Shown: positions 31,512-40,643, counted from the first letter of the stretch. The stretch: 41,219 nt of DNA from an uncultured Collinsella sp. (GCA_959019945.1 CAUEQD010000017.1:1-41219); one strand, 5' to 3'. Notes: generated by a model not told the origin, from the letters alone. A program made the numbers and translations.

Positions 31512-33335
31512 TTACGCAATCATCTGGAAGAACTCGGCAACGGGGCCAAGCGCCAGAGCCGGGAAGAAACTCAGGGCACCGATCAGCAGAACGATGAACA
31601 CGAGCAGGAATACGAACATGCCGTTGGTGGTAGACAGGGTACCGGCGCTCTCGGCGACCTTACCCTTCTTGGCCAGCGAGCCGGCGATAGCCAGCGTACC
31701 GATGATGGGCATGAAGCGGGCGAACAGCATCTCGAGGCCGAGCATGACGTTGATCCAGGGAATGTTGCAGTTCATGCCTGCAAACGCCGATCCGTTGTTG
31801 CCGCCGCATGAGGTGAAGGCATACAGCGCCTCGGAGAAGCCGTGCGCGCCACCATTGTTGAGCTGGTCGGCAAGACCGGGCACCATGCAGGCGATGGCCG
31901 AGCACACCAGAATGGCAAACGGAGTGGCGAGACACAGAACCACCGCCCAGCGCATCTCGGTCGGCTCGATCTTCTTGCCCAGGAACTCGGGCGTGCGGCC
32001 AACCATAAGGCTGGCGATAAACACCGTGAGGATGGCGAAGCCGATCATGCCGTACAGGCCGCAGCCCACGCCGCCGAACACCACCTCGCCCAGTGCTATC
32101 TGGAGCATCTGGACAAACCCGCCGAGCGGGGTGTAGGAGTCGTGCATGGAGTTGACCGAGCCGTTGGAAGCAGCCGTCGTGAAAGCGGACCAGGTGGAAG
32201 AGGAGGCGATGCCAAAGCGGCTCTCCTTGCCCTCCATGTTGCCGCCCGCCTGGCCATCGGTCATCTCGATGTTGACCGCGCCGCCATCTGCCAGCTGCGG
32301 CGTACCCATATGCTCGTTAACGGCGATGATGCCGGTAAAGACCACGAGCAGGATAAGCATCGCCGCGAAGATGGCCTTGCCCTGCCTGGCATTCTTGACA
32401 CCGATGCCGAAGGTGAAGCAGCAGGCGACCGGAATCAGCAGCAGGCTGGTCATCTCGATGATGTTGGTGAAGGCACTGGGGTTCTCATACGGATGGGCGG
32501 AGTTCACGCCGAAGAAGCCGCCGCCGTTGGTGCCGGACTGCTTGATGGCGACCTGAGGAGCCGCGGGACCCTGGGGCAGGAACTGCTCGGTGACCACGCG
32601 CGCGCCCTCGACAACCTTGCCGTCGACCTTGACCGTGTCGCCCTCGATCTGGGCGCCGTCGATGACGCTCCAGCCGCCGTCTGCATTAGGCTGGACAGCG
32701 ACGGGCTCTACGAGCTCAGCCTTCTGAGCCGGCCGGAAGTTGGAGATGACGCCACCAGCAGCCAGGCAGATGCCGAACACGAGGTTCAGCGGGATGAGCA
32801 CATACAGGACGGTGCGGGTGAGGTCGACCCAGAAGGAACCCAGACCCTGATCCTTGACCTGACGGAAGCCGCGGATCAGCGCGAACATGACCGCGATACC
32901 GGTGCCAGCGGACAAGAAGTTTTGCACGGTGAGGCCCATGAACTGCACAAGATAGGACAGGGTGGTCTCACCGGAGTAGGACTGCCAGTTGGTGTTGGTT
33001 ATGAAGGAAGCAGCCGTATTGAACGACAGGTCCCATGGCACACCCGGCAGGTGCTGGGGATTGCCTGGCAAGAAGGACTGAAGCGCCTGGAGTGCCACAA
33101 GAGCCACGAGGCCGATCCCCGAAAAGACCAGCACGCTCGCCAGATAGCGCCTACACCCCATCTGCTCTGCCGCGTCGATGCGAAGCAGACGATAGACGCC
33201 ACGCTCCACAGGAGCAATCACAGGCGACAGAAACGTATGCTCACCATCCATGATATGGGCCATGAACCGACCGAGCGGAACGGCCAGGACGACGAGCACG
33301 GCAAAGTACAAGATGTACTGAATCGAAGCGCCCAT
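31512..33335 (-). CDS. kdpA: Potassium-transporting ATPase channel subunit KdpA
   Basis: The protein is 607 residues, with about ten membrane helices. The four pore-loop signatures of KdpA are visible in order: NTNWQSYSGE, SGTNGGGFFGVNSAHP, TAASNGSVNS and TSCGGNNGSAF. KdpA is the K+-selective channel-like subunit. It starts three bases after kdpF, with GAGGAG about 13 bases upstream lying within the kdpF end. It is somewhat longer than the E. coli protein (557) because of an extended loop rich in charged residues (about 205-255). Confidence 0.96.
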   Translation of the reverse strand: MGASIQYILYFAVLVVLAVPLGRFMAHIMDGEHTFLSPVIAPVERGVYRLLRIDAAEQMGCRRYLASVLVFSGIGLVALVALQALQSFLPGNPQHLPGVPWDLSFNTAASFITNTNWQSYSGETTLSYLVQFMGLTVQNFLSAGTGIAVMFALIRGFRQVKDQGLGSFWVDLTRTVLYVLIPLNLVFGICLAAGGVISNFRPAQKAELVEPVAVQPNADGGWSVIDGAQIEGDTVKVDGKVVEGARVVTEQFLPQGPAAPQVAIKQSGTNGGGFFGVNSAHPYENPSAFTNIIEMTSLLLIPVACCFTFGIGVKNARQGKAIFAAMLILLVVFTGIIAVNEHMGTPQLADGGAVNIEMTDGQAGGNMEGKESRFGIASSSTWSAFTTAASNGSVNSMHDSYTPLGGFVQMLQIALGEVVFGGVGCGLYGMIGFAILTVFIASLMVGRTPEFLGKKIEPTEMRWAVVLCLATPFAILVCSAIACMVPGLADQLNNGGAHGFSEALYAFTSCGGNNGSAFAGMNCNIPWINVMLGLEMLFARFMPIIGTLAIAGSLAKKGKVAESAGTLSTTNGMFVFLLVFIVLLIGALSFFPALALGPVAEFFQMIA

Positions 33336-33338
33336 AGT

Positions 33339-33425
33339 TTACGAATCACTCCTCATCAGAATGTAGATGTAATAGATAAGGAGTCCAATGCAGACGACTC
33401 CGATGATGGGAATGAGGATGTTCAT
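33339..33425 (-). CDS. kdpF: KdpF small membrane subunit
   Basis: This is a 28-residue peptide, MNILIPIIGVVCIGLLIYYI followed by YILMRSDS: one transmembrane helix, the size and position of KdpF. It has a G-rich SD (GGGGCGG) and ends three bases before kdpA. KdpF is a lipid-like stabiliser of the KdpFABC complex. It is too short for routine gene callers and is easily missed. Confidence 0.85.
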   Translation of the reverse strand: MNILIPIIGVVCIGLLIYYIYILMRSDS

Positions 33426-33538
33426 TCACCGCCCCTTTCACGCGCGGTCCGATGCCTCGGACGCCTGCTCTCGCAAGCGCCTGGGGACAGTAAACGCTTC
33501 TAGGGATTAAAGAGGCGTGAGGGCTGGGGCTCACGACC

Positions 33539-33560
33539 TTAAGATGCCGTAAAGATGCAG
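33539..33560. promoter_or_regulatory. Candidate KdpE binding site in the divergent kdp promoter region
   Basis: The direct repeat TTAAGATGCCG / TAAAGATGCAG has an 11-base period (9 of 11 identical), the layout of OmpR-family half sites. It lies 114 bases from kdpF and 110 from kdpD. A TATACT at 33592-33597 is a possible -10 for kdpDE. Confidence 0.5.
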
Positions 33561-33669
33561 GTAGAAAGCACTATTGCTGCTGCAGTGCGCCTATACTCGA
33601 CCTCGCGAGCATACAGTGGCGTCCTCACCGCGTATGCACGCATGGACAACACTTCAGAAAGGTTACGCT

Positions 33670-36405
33670 ATGCAGCGCGACGCATCGGACACTCGCGTCA
33701 ATCCAGACCTCATCCTCAAGGCAATTGAGAAAGACGAGGTCGCCGATGACGCTCGAACCAGCCGGGGACACCTCAAGATTTTCTTTGGCTACGCTGCTGG
33801 CACGGGCAAAACCTATGCAATGCTTCAAGCCGCCCGCGCCGCCAAGCGGCGAGGTGTCGACGTCGTCGCGGGATACATCGAGCCGCACGAACGTCCGGCA
33901 ACTGCCCATCTTGCACAAGGGCTTGAGAACGTGCCCTATAAACTCATCGAGTACAACGGCATTACGCTCAACGAGTTCGATCTAGATGCGGCTATCGAAC
34001 GCGCCCCTCAGCTCATCCTCGTCGACGAGCTCGCCCATACGAATGCACCGGGGTCTCGCCACGACAAACGCTATCAAGACGTCGAGGAACTTCTACATGC
34101 GGGCATCGACGTCTATACGACCGTGAACGTTCAGCATATCGAGAGCCTAAACGACATGGTTGCATCCATCACCGGCGTTGTCGTGAGCGAACGAATCCCC
34201 GACCGTATCTTCGATGATGCCGACCAGGTCGAGCTCGTCGACATAGAGCCCGAAGACCTACTTGAGCGCCTTCGCGCCGGCCTCGTCTACCGTCCCGCAC
34301 AAGCCGACCGAGCGCAACAGCATTTTTTTACCGTCGAGAACCTCACCGCACTCCGAGAAATCGCGCTGCGCCGCTGCGCCGATCGCACCGGCCGCCTCAC
34401 AGACGCCGCACGCGTGCTGGGAAACCGTGACTACTACACCAGGGAGCGTATCTTAGTCTGCGTCTCCCCGGCGCCGACCAATCCCCGCATCGTCCGTGCC
34501 GCCGCACGCATGGCGAAAGCGTTTCGCAGCGAGCTCGTCGCCCTGTTCGTAGAGAGCCCGCGCACGCAAGCCATGAGCGATGATGAGCGCGCCAAGCTTG
34601 CAGCCAATATCGCCCTAGCCGAGCAGCTCGGAGCGCATATGGAAACCGTCTATGGCGACGACGTCGCGTTTCAGATCTCCGAGTTCGCGCGCCTGTCGGG
34701 TATTTCGAAGATCGTCATGAGGCGCACGGGCGAGCACAGCAGCGTCCGTCAGACTCTCTTCGGCCGCAAATCTCTCGTAGAACAGCTCATAACATTCGCC
34801 CCGAACCTCGACATTTACATCATTCCAGACCAGTCGACTCCGCCCTCCCGGCCCAAAGGACGCCGCCGTGCGCTCGCCCCGCAGCCGCCCAGCAGCCGAG
34901 ACGTGCTTCGCACGCTGGCCCTCTCTCTTGTCGCCACGGCGATCGGCACGGCTTTCCGCCATCTGGGATTTGCCGATTCCAGCATCATATCCCTCTATAT
35001 CCTCACGGCCCTGCTGACCGCCGTCACCACGACGGGGCGTATCTGCACGATCGTATCGAGCGTGCTCTCTGTAGTGCTTTACAACTTCTGCTTCGTCACG
35101 CCTCTGTTTTCGCTCGCCAGCTATGACCGAAGCTATCTGGTCACGTTCGGCATCATGTTCGCTACCGCTATGGTCGCCGGCGAGTTAACTGTGCGCATCG
35201 CCGACAACGCACGTACCTCCGCCGAGAACGCATTCAAAACGCGCGTACTCCTCGAAACGAACCAGCTCTTGCAGCAAGCCCATAGCGCGGAGGAGTGCGC
35301 CCGCGTCGCCATGAACCAACTCATCAAACTGCTAAAACTCGACGTGGTCTTCTACACCGCCGAACACGGCACGCTCGGCAAGACGCTCTATGAGTCCGCT
35401 GGCACCGAAAACCGATCCGCGTCGCTGTTCACCGACTACGAGCGCGCCGTTGCAACCTGGACCTACACCAACAACAAGCGCGCAGGCGCAAGCACGCGGA
35501 CCCTGCCTGAGGCGCGCTGTCTCTACCTCGCGGTTCGCACCGGCGACAAGGTATTCGGTGTCATCGGCATCGACCTGGAGGGGCGCGAGATCGAAGCCTT
35601 CGAGCATTCGATCGTCCTATCTATCGTGGGTGAATGCGCCTTGGCGCTCGAAAGCGACCGGGCGGCGCAAGAGCGCGAAGAGGCTGCGGTCTTGGCGAAA
35701 AACGAGCAGCTGCGCGCCAACCTTTTGCGCTCCATCGGCCACGATTTGAGGACACCCCTCACGGCTATATCCGGATCTGCGGCAATCCTTCGGAAGAGCG
35801 GCGAGAAGCTCAGCCTCGAACAACGCTGCGATCTTGCCGATGCCATCTACGACGACTCCCTCTGGCTTATCGATACCGTGGAGAACCTCCTCGCCATCAC
35901 ACGCGTCGAGGACGGCACCATTCGCCTCAACTCAACATCCGAGCTTATCGACGAGGTCATCGAGGCCGCCCTCAGCCATGTCGCCCAAGCATCGCATGGA
36001 CGCGCCGTCACCATCGAGCACACTGACGACATCCTGCTGGTACGCATCGACGTCCATCTCATCATGCAGGTGCTTACGAATCTCATCATGAACGCCTTCA
36101 AATACACGCCCGAGGACTCGACTGTCACCATCAGCGCACGTCGCGAGGGTGCGTTCGTCGTGGTGGACGTCGCAGACGATGGGCCGGGTGTGGCAGACTG
36201 CGACAAGCCTCATATCTTTGAGCGCTTCTTCACCTCAAGCGATACGCGGCCCGTGGATTCACGCCGAAGCATCGGCCTTGGGCTGTCGCTCTGCCGCTCC
36301 ATCGTGGAGGCGCATGGCGGCGTCATCGAGGTTCGCGACAACCACCCCCATGGGGCCGTCTTCCGTTTTACCCTGCCCGCCGAGGAGATTGAGATTCATG
36401 AATAA
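33670..36405 (+). CDS. kdpD: Sensor histidine kinase KdpD
   Basis: The protein is 911 residues. In order it has the KdpD sensor domain with Walker A-like GYAAGTGKTYAML and the DELAHTNAPGSRHDKRY motif (residues about 30-240). A universal-stress-protein-like domain (about 260-380), four membrane helices (about 415-515), a GAF domain and a HisKA domain with SIGHDLRTPL follow. The ATPase domain comes last (NAFKYTPEDS, DDGPGV, GLGLSLC). It senses potassium or turgor and phosphorylates KdpE. The ATG at 33670 has AAAGG eight bases upstream; the frame is open back to 33574 without support. The gene is divergent from kdpFABC. Confidence 0.95.
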   Translation: MQRDASDTRVNPDLILKAIEKDEVADDARTSRGHLKIFFGYAAGTGKTYAMLQAARAAKRRGVDVVAGYIEPHERPATAHLAQGLENVPYKLIEYNGITLNEFDLDAAIERAPQLILVDELAHTNAPGSRHDKRYQDVEELLHAGIDVYTTVNVQHIESLNDMVASITGVVVSERIPDRIFDDADQVELVDIEPEDLLERLRAGLVYRPAQADRAQQHFFTVENLTALREIALRRCADRTGRLTDAARVLGNRDYYTRERILVCVSPAPTNPRIVRAAARMAKAFRSELVALFVESPRTQAMSDDERAKLAANIALAEQLGAHMETVYGDDVAFQISEFARLSGISKIVMRRTGEHSSVRQTLFGRKSLVEQLITFAPNLDIYIIPDQSTPPSRPKGRRRALAPQPPSSRDVLRTLALSLVATAIGTAFRHLGFADSSIISLYILTALLTAVTTTGRICTIVSSVLSVVLYNFCFVTPLFSLASYDRSYLVTFGIMFATAMVAGELTVRIADNARTSAENAFKTRVLLETNQLLQQAHSAEECARVAMNQLIKLLKLDVVFYTAEHGTLGKTLYESAGTENRSASLFTDYERAVATWTYTNNKRAGASTRTLPEARCLYLAVRTGDKVFGVIGIDLEGREIEAFEHSIVLSIVGECALALESDRAAQEREEAAVLAKNEQLRANLLRSIGHDLRTPLTAISGSAAILRKSGEKLSLEQRCDLADAIYDDSLWLIDTVENLLAITRVEDGTIRLNSTSELIDEVIEAALSHVAQASHGRAVTIEHTDDILLVRIDVHLIMQVLTNLIMNAFKYTPEDSTVTISARREGAFVVVDVADDGPGVADCDKPHIFERFFTSSDTRPVDSRRSIGLGLSLCRSIVEAHGGVIEVRDNHPHGAVFRFTLPAEEIEIHE

Positions 36406-37102
36406 TGCCGCTAAGCCACGCATCCTCCTGGTCGAAGATGACCTGACCGTTCAAAACCTCGTTTCGACCGCGCTTGACCTCCACGGCTATGTCGTGAGCA
36501 AGGTTTGCAACGGCCAGGCCGCCATCATGGATGCGGTGTCGCACGGCCCCAGCCTCATCATGCTCGACCTCGGCCTTCCCGACATTGACGGTATCGAGGT
36601 CATCACGAAGATCCGAAGCTGGTCGGCAGTCCCCATTATCGTCATTTCGGCGCGCACCGAAGATTCCGACAAGATTGCAGCACTTGACGCAGGGGCAGAC
36701 GACTACCTCACCAAGCCCTTTTCTGTGGATGAGTTGCTCGCGCGCGTCCGTGCGAATTTGAGGCGCTCCTCGATGGCGTCGAGCGAGTCGACAGAAGCGA
36801 GCACGTTCGACAACGGTCCGCTGCATATCGACTACGCCGCGGGATACGCAACGAAAGACGGACGCGAGCTCTCGCTCACCCCAACCGAGTACAAATTGCT
36901 CGTCCTTCTGGCGAAAAACGTCGACAAGGTGCTCACCCACACCTTCATCACCCGCGAGATATGGGGCACGAGCTGGGACAGCGATCTGGCGAGCCTGCGC
37001 GTGTTCATGCGCACCCTGCGCAAGAAGATCGAGGCAGACCCCTCTCACCCCAAGATGATTCAGACGCACATGGGTGTCGGGTACCGCATGCAGCGTCTCT
37101 AG
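36398..37102 (+). CDS. kdpE: Response regulator KdpE
   Basis: The protein is 234 residues. The receiver has the acidic pair in LLVEDD, the phospho-acceptor Asp in IMLDLGLPDIDG and Lys in LTKPF. The OmpR-type winged helix (LTPTEYKLLVLL, SLRVFMRTLRKKIE, HMGVGYRM) follows. The start overlaps the kdpD stop by eight bases (ATGAATAA), so the pair is translationally coupled. It is expected to activate kdpFABC across the intergenic region. Confidence 0.95.
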   Translation: MNNAAKPRILLVEDDLTVQNLVSTALDLHGYVVSKVCNGQAAIMDAVSHGPSLIMLDLGLPDIDGIEVITKIRSWSAVPIIVISARTEDSDKIAALDAGADDYLTKPFSVDELLARVRANLRRSSMASSESTEASTFDNGPLHIDYAAGYATKDGRELSLTPTEYKLLVLLAKNVDKVLTHTFITREIWGTSWDSDLASLRVFMRTLRKKIEADPSHPKMIQTHMGVGYRMQRL

Positions 37103-37120
37103 CCCACCCCACAAAAGTGA

Positions 37121-37155
37121 AAAACGCCCCGCGAACGGATGCTCGCGAGGCGCTT
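37121..37155. terminator. Terminator between kdpE and the FeoB-associated gene
   Basis: Arms CGCCCCGCGA (37125-37134) and TCGCGAGGCG (37143-37152) with one mismatch. An A run precedes it on the plus strand (a T run on the minus strand). It serves converging genes, best on the minus strand. Confidence 0.7.
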
Positions 37156-37168
37156 AGATGTCTGGGCC

Positions 37169-37369
37169 TTACTTGATACCGCGGCCCAAGTCTTCGGCGA
37201 TTTTGTCGACGCCTTTCAGCGCGGCGCACGTCTTTTTGTTGGAGCAATGCCCCATGCAAACGCCACCCTGAGCGCAGTCGGCGCAGGTGCCCTTGCGGTA
37301 GATGCGCACGCACACGGCGACAAACGCAATACCGATAACGGCCAGTACAACAATATCGATAGGTGCCAT
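37169..37369 (-). CDS. FeoB-associated Cys-rich membrane protein
   Basis: The protein is 66 residues. One N-terminal transmembrane helix (about 4-24) is followed by a cysteine-rich tail (CADCAQGGVCMGHC, then TCAAL), matching the small FeoB-associated family. Its role in Fe(II) uptake is not established; metal handling near FeoB is assumed. SD GGAGG seven bases away. It is separated from feoB by a terminator, so it is transcribed on its own or by read-through. Confidence 0.82.
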   Translation of the reverse strand: MAPIDIVVLAVIGIAFVAVCVRIYRKGTCADCAQGGVCMGHCSNKKTCAALKGVDKIAEDLGRGIK

Positions 37370-37486
37370 AGCAAGCCTCCTCTAGTTAACCACCACTTAC
37401 TTTACCCCATTCTCCACCTATCAAAAGGGGACAGGTTAATTTTGGTCGGTTTTATCTGCGGAAACGCCACATCTCCCCCACCAAAA

Positions 37487-37515
37487 AGCCCGAGTGTCGC
37501 TGGGGCACCCGGGCT
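37487..37515 (-). terminator. Terminator of the feo operon
   Basis: Arms AGCCCGAGTG (37487-37496) and CACCCGGGCT (37506-37515) with one mismatch, followed by TTTTT on the minus strand. It lies 30 bases after the feoB stop. The nearby stretch 37423-37443 carries AAAAGGGGACAGG, a half-copy of the GGGACAG repeat motif. Confidence 0.75.
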
Positions 37516-37544
37516 CGTGGAAAGGGGTTAATCCTTATTCGGAC

Positions 37545-39872
37545 TTAAGCGGAAACTGCAGCGGAAGCAGCGTTGGTCTCGTCCTCGTCGGTCCATGCAT
37601 GCTTTGGCATGGGACGGAAGATCTGGAAGAGCATCGCAACCAGCAGCACGATGGCCACAACCGTCCAGAAGCCAAACTGCCCAAGGACAAGCAGGTTGTA
37701 GAACTGGTTGATGAACAGGCCGATCACCCAAGCAAAGGCGCACTCGTAGCCGAGGGCAATCGCGGTCCACTTGCCGGAGTCCATCTGGTTGCGGATGGTA
37801 CCCATAGCGGCAAAGCACGGAGCGCACAGCAGGTTGAACGCGCCGAAGGCAACGCAGGCGCCCATGGTGGGGAACATGCCGGCAAACGCGGTCCACAGGC
37901 TCGGGTCGGTCTCGCCCGCGTCGGCGACGGACAGCAGCGAGCCGGCGGTGGCGACAACGTTCTCCTTGGCGACGAGGCCAGAGACAGTCAGCGCGGTTGC
38001 CTGCCAGGTGCTAAAGCCGAGCGGGGCGAAGATCCAAGCGACCAGGTTGCCCAGCATGGCGAGCACGGAGTAGTCCATGAACTCCTCGGGGATGCCGTCC
38101 ATCGCAGGCAGGAAGCCAAAGGAGCCGTTGTAGCTACCAAAGTTGGACAGGAACCAAACCACGACAGTGGACGCGAAGATGACCGTGCCGGCCTTCTTGA
38201 TAAAGGCCCAGCAGCGCTCCCACACGTGCAGCGCCCAAGAGCGGATCGCCGGGAAGTGGTAAGCGGGGAGCTCCATAACGAACGGCGTCGGGCGGCCGGC
38301 GAAGAGCTTGGTCTTCTTGAGCATGAGGCCCGAAGCAATGACGGCAAAGACGCCCAGGAAGTAGAAGAGCGGGCTGATCCACGCGGCGGTGGTGGAAGAA
38401 TCGCCGATGATGGAACCCATGAGCAGGGCAATGATCGGCAGCTTGGCGCCACAGGGAATGAACGTGGTGGTCATGACCGTCATGCGGCGGTCCTTCTCGT
38501 TCTCGATGGTCTTGGTGGCCATGACGCCGGGGACGCCGCAGCCCGAGGACACGAGCATGGGGATAAAGGACTTACCGGACAGGCCAAAGCGGCGGAACAC
38601 GCGGTCCATGATGAAGGCGACGCGGGCCATATAGCCGCAGTCCTCCAGGAAGGACAGCATGACGAACAGCAGGAACATCTGCGGGACGAAGCCGAAGATA
38701 GCGCCCAGGCCTCCGACGATACCGTCGCAGACCAGCGAATCGACCAGGCCACCGTCCTCGGTGCCGCCCGCCACAAGCGCGTCGTGGACCATGGTGGTAA
38801 TACCGGGAACATAGGGGCCGTACTGCGCCGGGTCGACCGAGTCGGCGTCGTCACCCGCGGCCTCGACAGCCTCATCGTAAGCATCGCGGCCCTGGCCGAG
38901 CACATACCAACCGTCGGTGCCAAAGAGCTGGTCGTTGGTAAAGTCGGTCACCGTGCCGCCCAAGGTAGAAACGGCGATGTAGTACACGCAGAACATGATG
39001 ACAACAAAGATCGGCAGGCCCAGGATACGGTTGGTAACCACGCGGTCGATCTTCTCGGAGGTGCTCATCTTGGCCGGAGCCTTGGTCATGCACTCGTCGA
39101 TGATGTGCGCGATGACGCCATAGCGCTCACCGGTGACGATGGACTCGGCATCGTCGTCGCAGTCCTGCTCGCACTGGGCGACCAGCTGCTCTACGCGAGC
39201 GGCCTTCTCCTTGCTGAGGTTGATGAGCTTGCAGGCGTCCGCATCGCGCTCGAACAGCTTGACGGCGTAGTAGCGGCGCTTGTTGGCGGGAACGCTCGCC
39301 GGAAGGTTGTTCTCGATGTGGGACAGAACGTCCTCGATGGAGGAGTCGAACTTGTGCTCCGGCACCTGGCCCTTGGTGGCAGCGGACTTCTTGACCTGCT
39401 CGAACAGCTCCGTGATGCCCTTGTTCTTAAGAGCCGAGATCATCATAACCGGGCAGCCGAGCTTCTTGGAGAGCTTGTCGGTGTCGATCTTGTCGCCGTT
39501 CTTCTCGACCAGGTCGGCCATGTTGAGGGCGACGACCACGGGCAGGCCGGTCTCGATAACCTGAAGCGCCAGGTACAGGTTGCGCTCGAGGTTGGTGGCA
39601 TCGACGACTTGGACGACCACATCGGGCTCGCCGCTCATGAGGTAATCGCGCGAGCACTGCTCCTCGGGGCTGTAGGGGGAAAGCGAGTAGATGCCAGGGA
39701 GGTCCGTGATGGTAACGTTCTTGTCGCTTAGGAGCTTGGCCTCCTTTTTCTCAACCGTGACGCCGGGCCAGTTGCCAACGTAGCCGTTGGCGCCGGTGAT
39801 CAGGTTGAAAAGCGTGGTCTTGCCGCAGTTGGGGTTACCCGCCAGCGCGACATGGATCTGAGAATCCGCCAT
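37545..39872 (-). CDS. feoB: Ferrous iron transport protein FeoB
   Basis: The protein is 775 residues. The N-terminal GTPase domain has G1 GNPNCGKTT, G3 DLPG, and G4 NMAD, followed by the GDI-like helical domain. The C-terminal Gate/Nucleoside-recognition membrane region contains two core repeats with conserved cysteines (SGCGVPG and LCAPCFAAMGTI). It imports Fe(II) across the cytoplasmic membrane. An extracellular loop of about 80 acidic residues (about 320-390) is longer than in E. coli. It follows the two feoA genes and an iron-box-like operator 74 bases upstream of its start. Confidence 0.96.
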   Translation of the reverse strand: MADSQIHVALAGNPNCGKTTLFNLITGANGYVGNWPGVTVEKKEAKLLSDKNVTITDLPGIYSLSPYSPEEQCSRDYLMSGEPDVVVQVVDATNLERNLYLALQVIETGLPVVVALNMADLVEKNGDKIDTDKLSKKLGCPVMMISALKNKGITELFEQVKKSAATKGQVPEHKFDSSIEDVLSHIENNLPASVPANKRRYYAVKLFERDADACKLINLSKEKAARVEQLVAQCEQDCDDDAESIVTGERYGVIAHIIDECMTKAPAKMSTSEKIDRVVTNRILGLPIFVVIMFCVYYIAVSTLGGTVTDFTNDQLFGTDGWYVLGQGRDAYDEAVEAAGDDADSVDPAQYGPYVPGITTMVHDALVAGGTEDGGLVDSLVCDGIVGGLGAIFGFVPQMFLLFVMLSFLEDCGYMARVAFIMDRVFRRFGLSGKSFIPMLVSSGCGVPGVMATKTIENEKDRRMTVMTTTFIPCGAKLPIIALLMGSIIGDSSTTAAWISPLFYFLGVFAVIASGLMLKKTKLFAGRPTPFVMELPAYHFPAIRSWALHVWERCWAFIKKAGTVIFASTVVVWFLSNFGSYNGSFGFLPAMDGIPEEFMDYSVLAMLGNLVAWIFAPLGFSTWQATALTVSGLVAKENVVATAGSLLSVADAGETDPSLWTAFAGMFPTMGACVAFGAFNLLCAPCFAAMGTIRNQMDSGKWTAIALGYECAFAWVIGLFINQFYNLLVLGQFGFWTVVAIVLLVAMLFQIFRPMPKHAWTDEDETNAASAAVSA

Positions 39873-39945
39873 TCAATCCTTCTTCCTTGTGTGCCTGCGC
39901 TGCTTTCTCCGCGCAGGCTGGATAATGTGCTTCAAAGATGCTGCA

Positions 39946-39964
39946 TTAAGTTAGAAAAACCTAA
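39946..39964 (-). promoter_or_regulatory. DtxR/IdeR-type iron box between feoA and feoB
   Basis: On the minus strand TTAGGTTTTTCTAACTTAA matches the DtxR/IdeR consensus TTAGGTTAGCCTAACCTAA at 15 of 19 positions, with AAGTTAG/CTAACTT arms. It lies 74 bases before feoB and suggests iron-dependent repression by a DtxR-family protein. Confidence 0.6.
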
Positions 39965-39995
39965 CTTTATCTGCAAAAATATGCGCCGCAAGTCC

Positions 39996-40217
39996 TTACT
40001 GAACCTCGACGACGGCCGCCTCCTCCTTGCGGATGGAAAGCTCGTAGCCGCGCACGTTGATCTCGACCGGATCACCGAGCGGCGCAACCTTCACGACCTT
40101 GAACGAAGTGCCCTTGATGAGGCCCAGGTCCATAAGGTGGCGGCGAAGCGCACCCTCACCGTGAAGCTTGACGATGGTGGAGCTCTCGCCCACCTTAACG
40201 TCACCCAACGTCTTCAT
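39996..40217 (-). CDS. feoA: FeoA domain protein (second of two)
   Basis: The protein is 73 residues. It has the SH3-like FeoA fold: KVGESSTIVKLHGEGALRRH, LMDLGLIKGTSFKVVKVAPL and DPVEINVRGYELSIRKEEA, each a family landmark. FeoA is a small cytoplasmic partner thought to act on FeoB. A G-rich SD precedes the ATG. It follows the other feoA by 39 bases and precedes feoB by 123 bases, the gap carrying the iron box. Confidence 0.93.
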   Translation of the reverse strand: MKTLGDVKVGESSTIVKLHGEGALRRHLMDLGLIKGTSFKVVKVAPLGDPVEINVRGYELSIRKEEAAVVEVQ

Positions 40218-40256
40218 CCTCTTGTCCCCCTTTCGGTTTTTATGAAATGCTGCAGA

Positions 40257-40499
40257 CTAACCGACGGTCATGATGTGCATGGCAACCTTGGAATCGATAC
40301 CAAAGCGTGCGCCCAGCACGGTGACGATAATATTGGCGCCACTCGAGCTCACCACGTGGATTTCGTTGCCCTCGACAAAGCCGAGGTCCTTGAGGTGGTG
40401 TTTCATGTCCTCATTGCCCTTTACACGGGACACGCGCACGGTTTCGCCCGCTTTTACCATCGAAAGCGGCATGGCCGGCATCTGCGGTCCGCAAGACAT
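40257..40499 (-). CDS. feoA: FeoA domain protein (first of two)
   Basis: The protein is 80 residues with an N-terminal cysteine segment (MSCGPQMPAMPLSMVKAG) and a FeoA SH3-like domain (VRVSRVKGNEDMKHHLKDLG, FVEGNEIHVV, GARFGIDSKVAMHI). Two FeoA genes before feoB are common in anaerobes and the proteins may form a heteromeric regulator. SD AGGAG seven bases before the ATG. It is the first gene of the operon; an inverted repeat lies about 43 bases upstream. Confidence 0.92.
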   Translation of the reverse strand: MSCGPQMPAMPLSMVKAGETVRVSRVKGNEDMKHHLKDLGFVEGNEIHVVSSSGANIIVTVLGARFGIDSKVAMHIMTVG

Positions 40500-40541
40500 G
40501 AGTGGCTCCTAACGTCAGTTCGTCCTTAACATCGACACGGT

Positions 40542-40595
40542 AAAAGTTAACCACGCCTATGTTCGCTATAGTAAACTAACACGTGGTTAACTTTT
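40542..40595 (-). promoter_or_regulatory. 14-bp inverted repeat in the feo promoter
   Basis: AAAAGTTAACCACG (40542-40555) is repeated exactly in inverse orientation at 40582-40595, 26 bases apart. A TATAGC in the gap, 17 bases after AAGTTA on the minus strand, may be the -10. The half-site spacing suits dimers of a regulator bound on both sides of the promoter, or a looped leader. Confidence 0.5.
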
Positions 40596-40643
40596 TGGAA
40601 AGGGTCCGCATTCAGATTTCGAAAAAGTTTCCTATACGAAACA

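Noticed and set aside
29231..31597. Very long open frame antisense to kdpB (about 790 codons), and similar long frames opposite moaC, ligA, glnA, feoB and the OYE gene
   Set aside because: These mirror the codon bias of the GC-rich gene on the other strand, have no family resemblance, and the opposite strand encodes clear conserved proteins.
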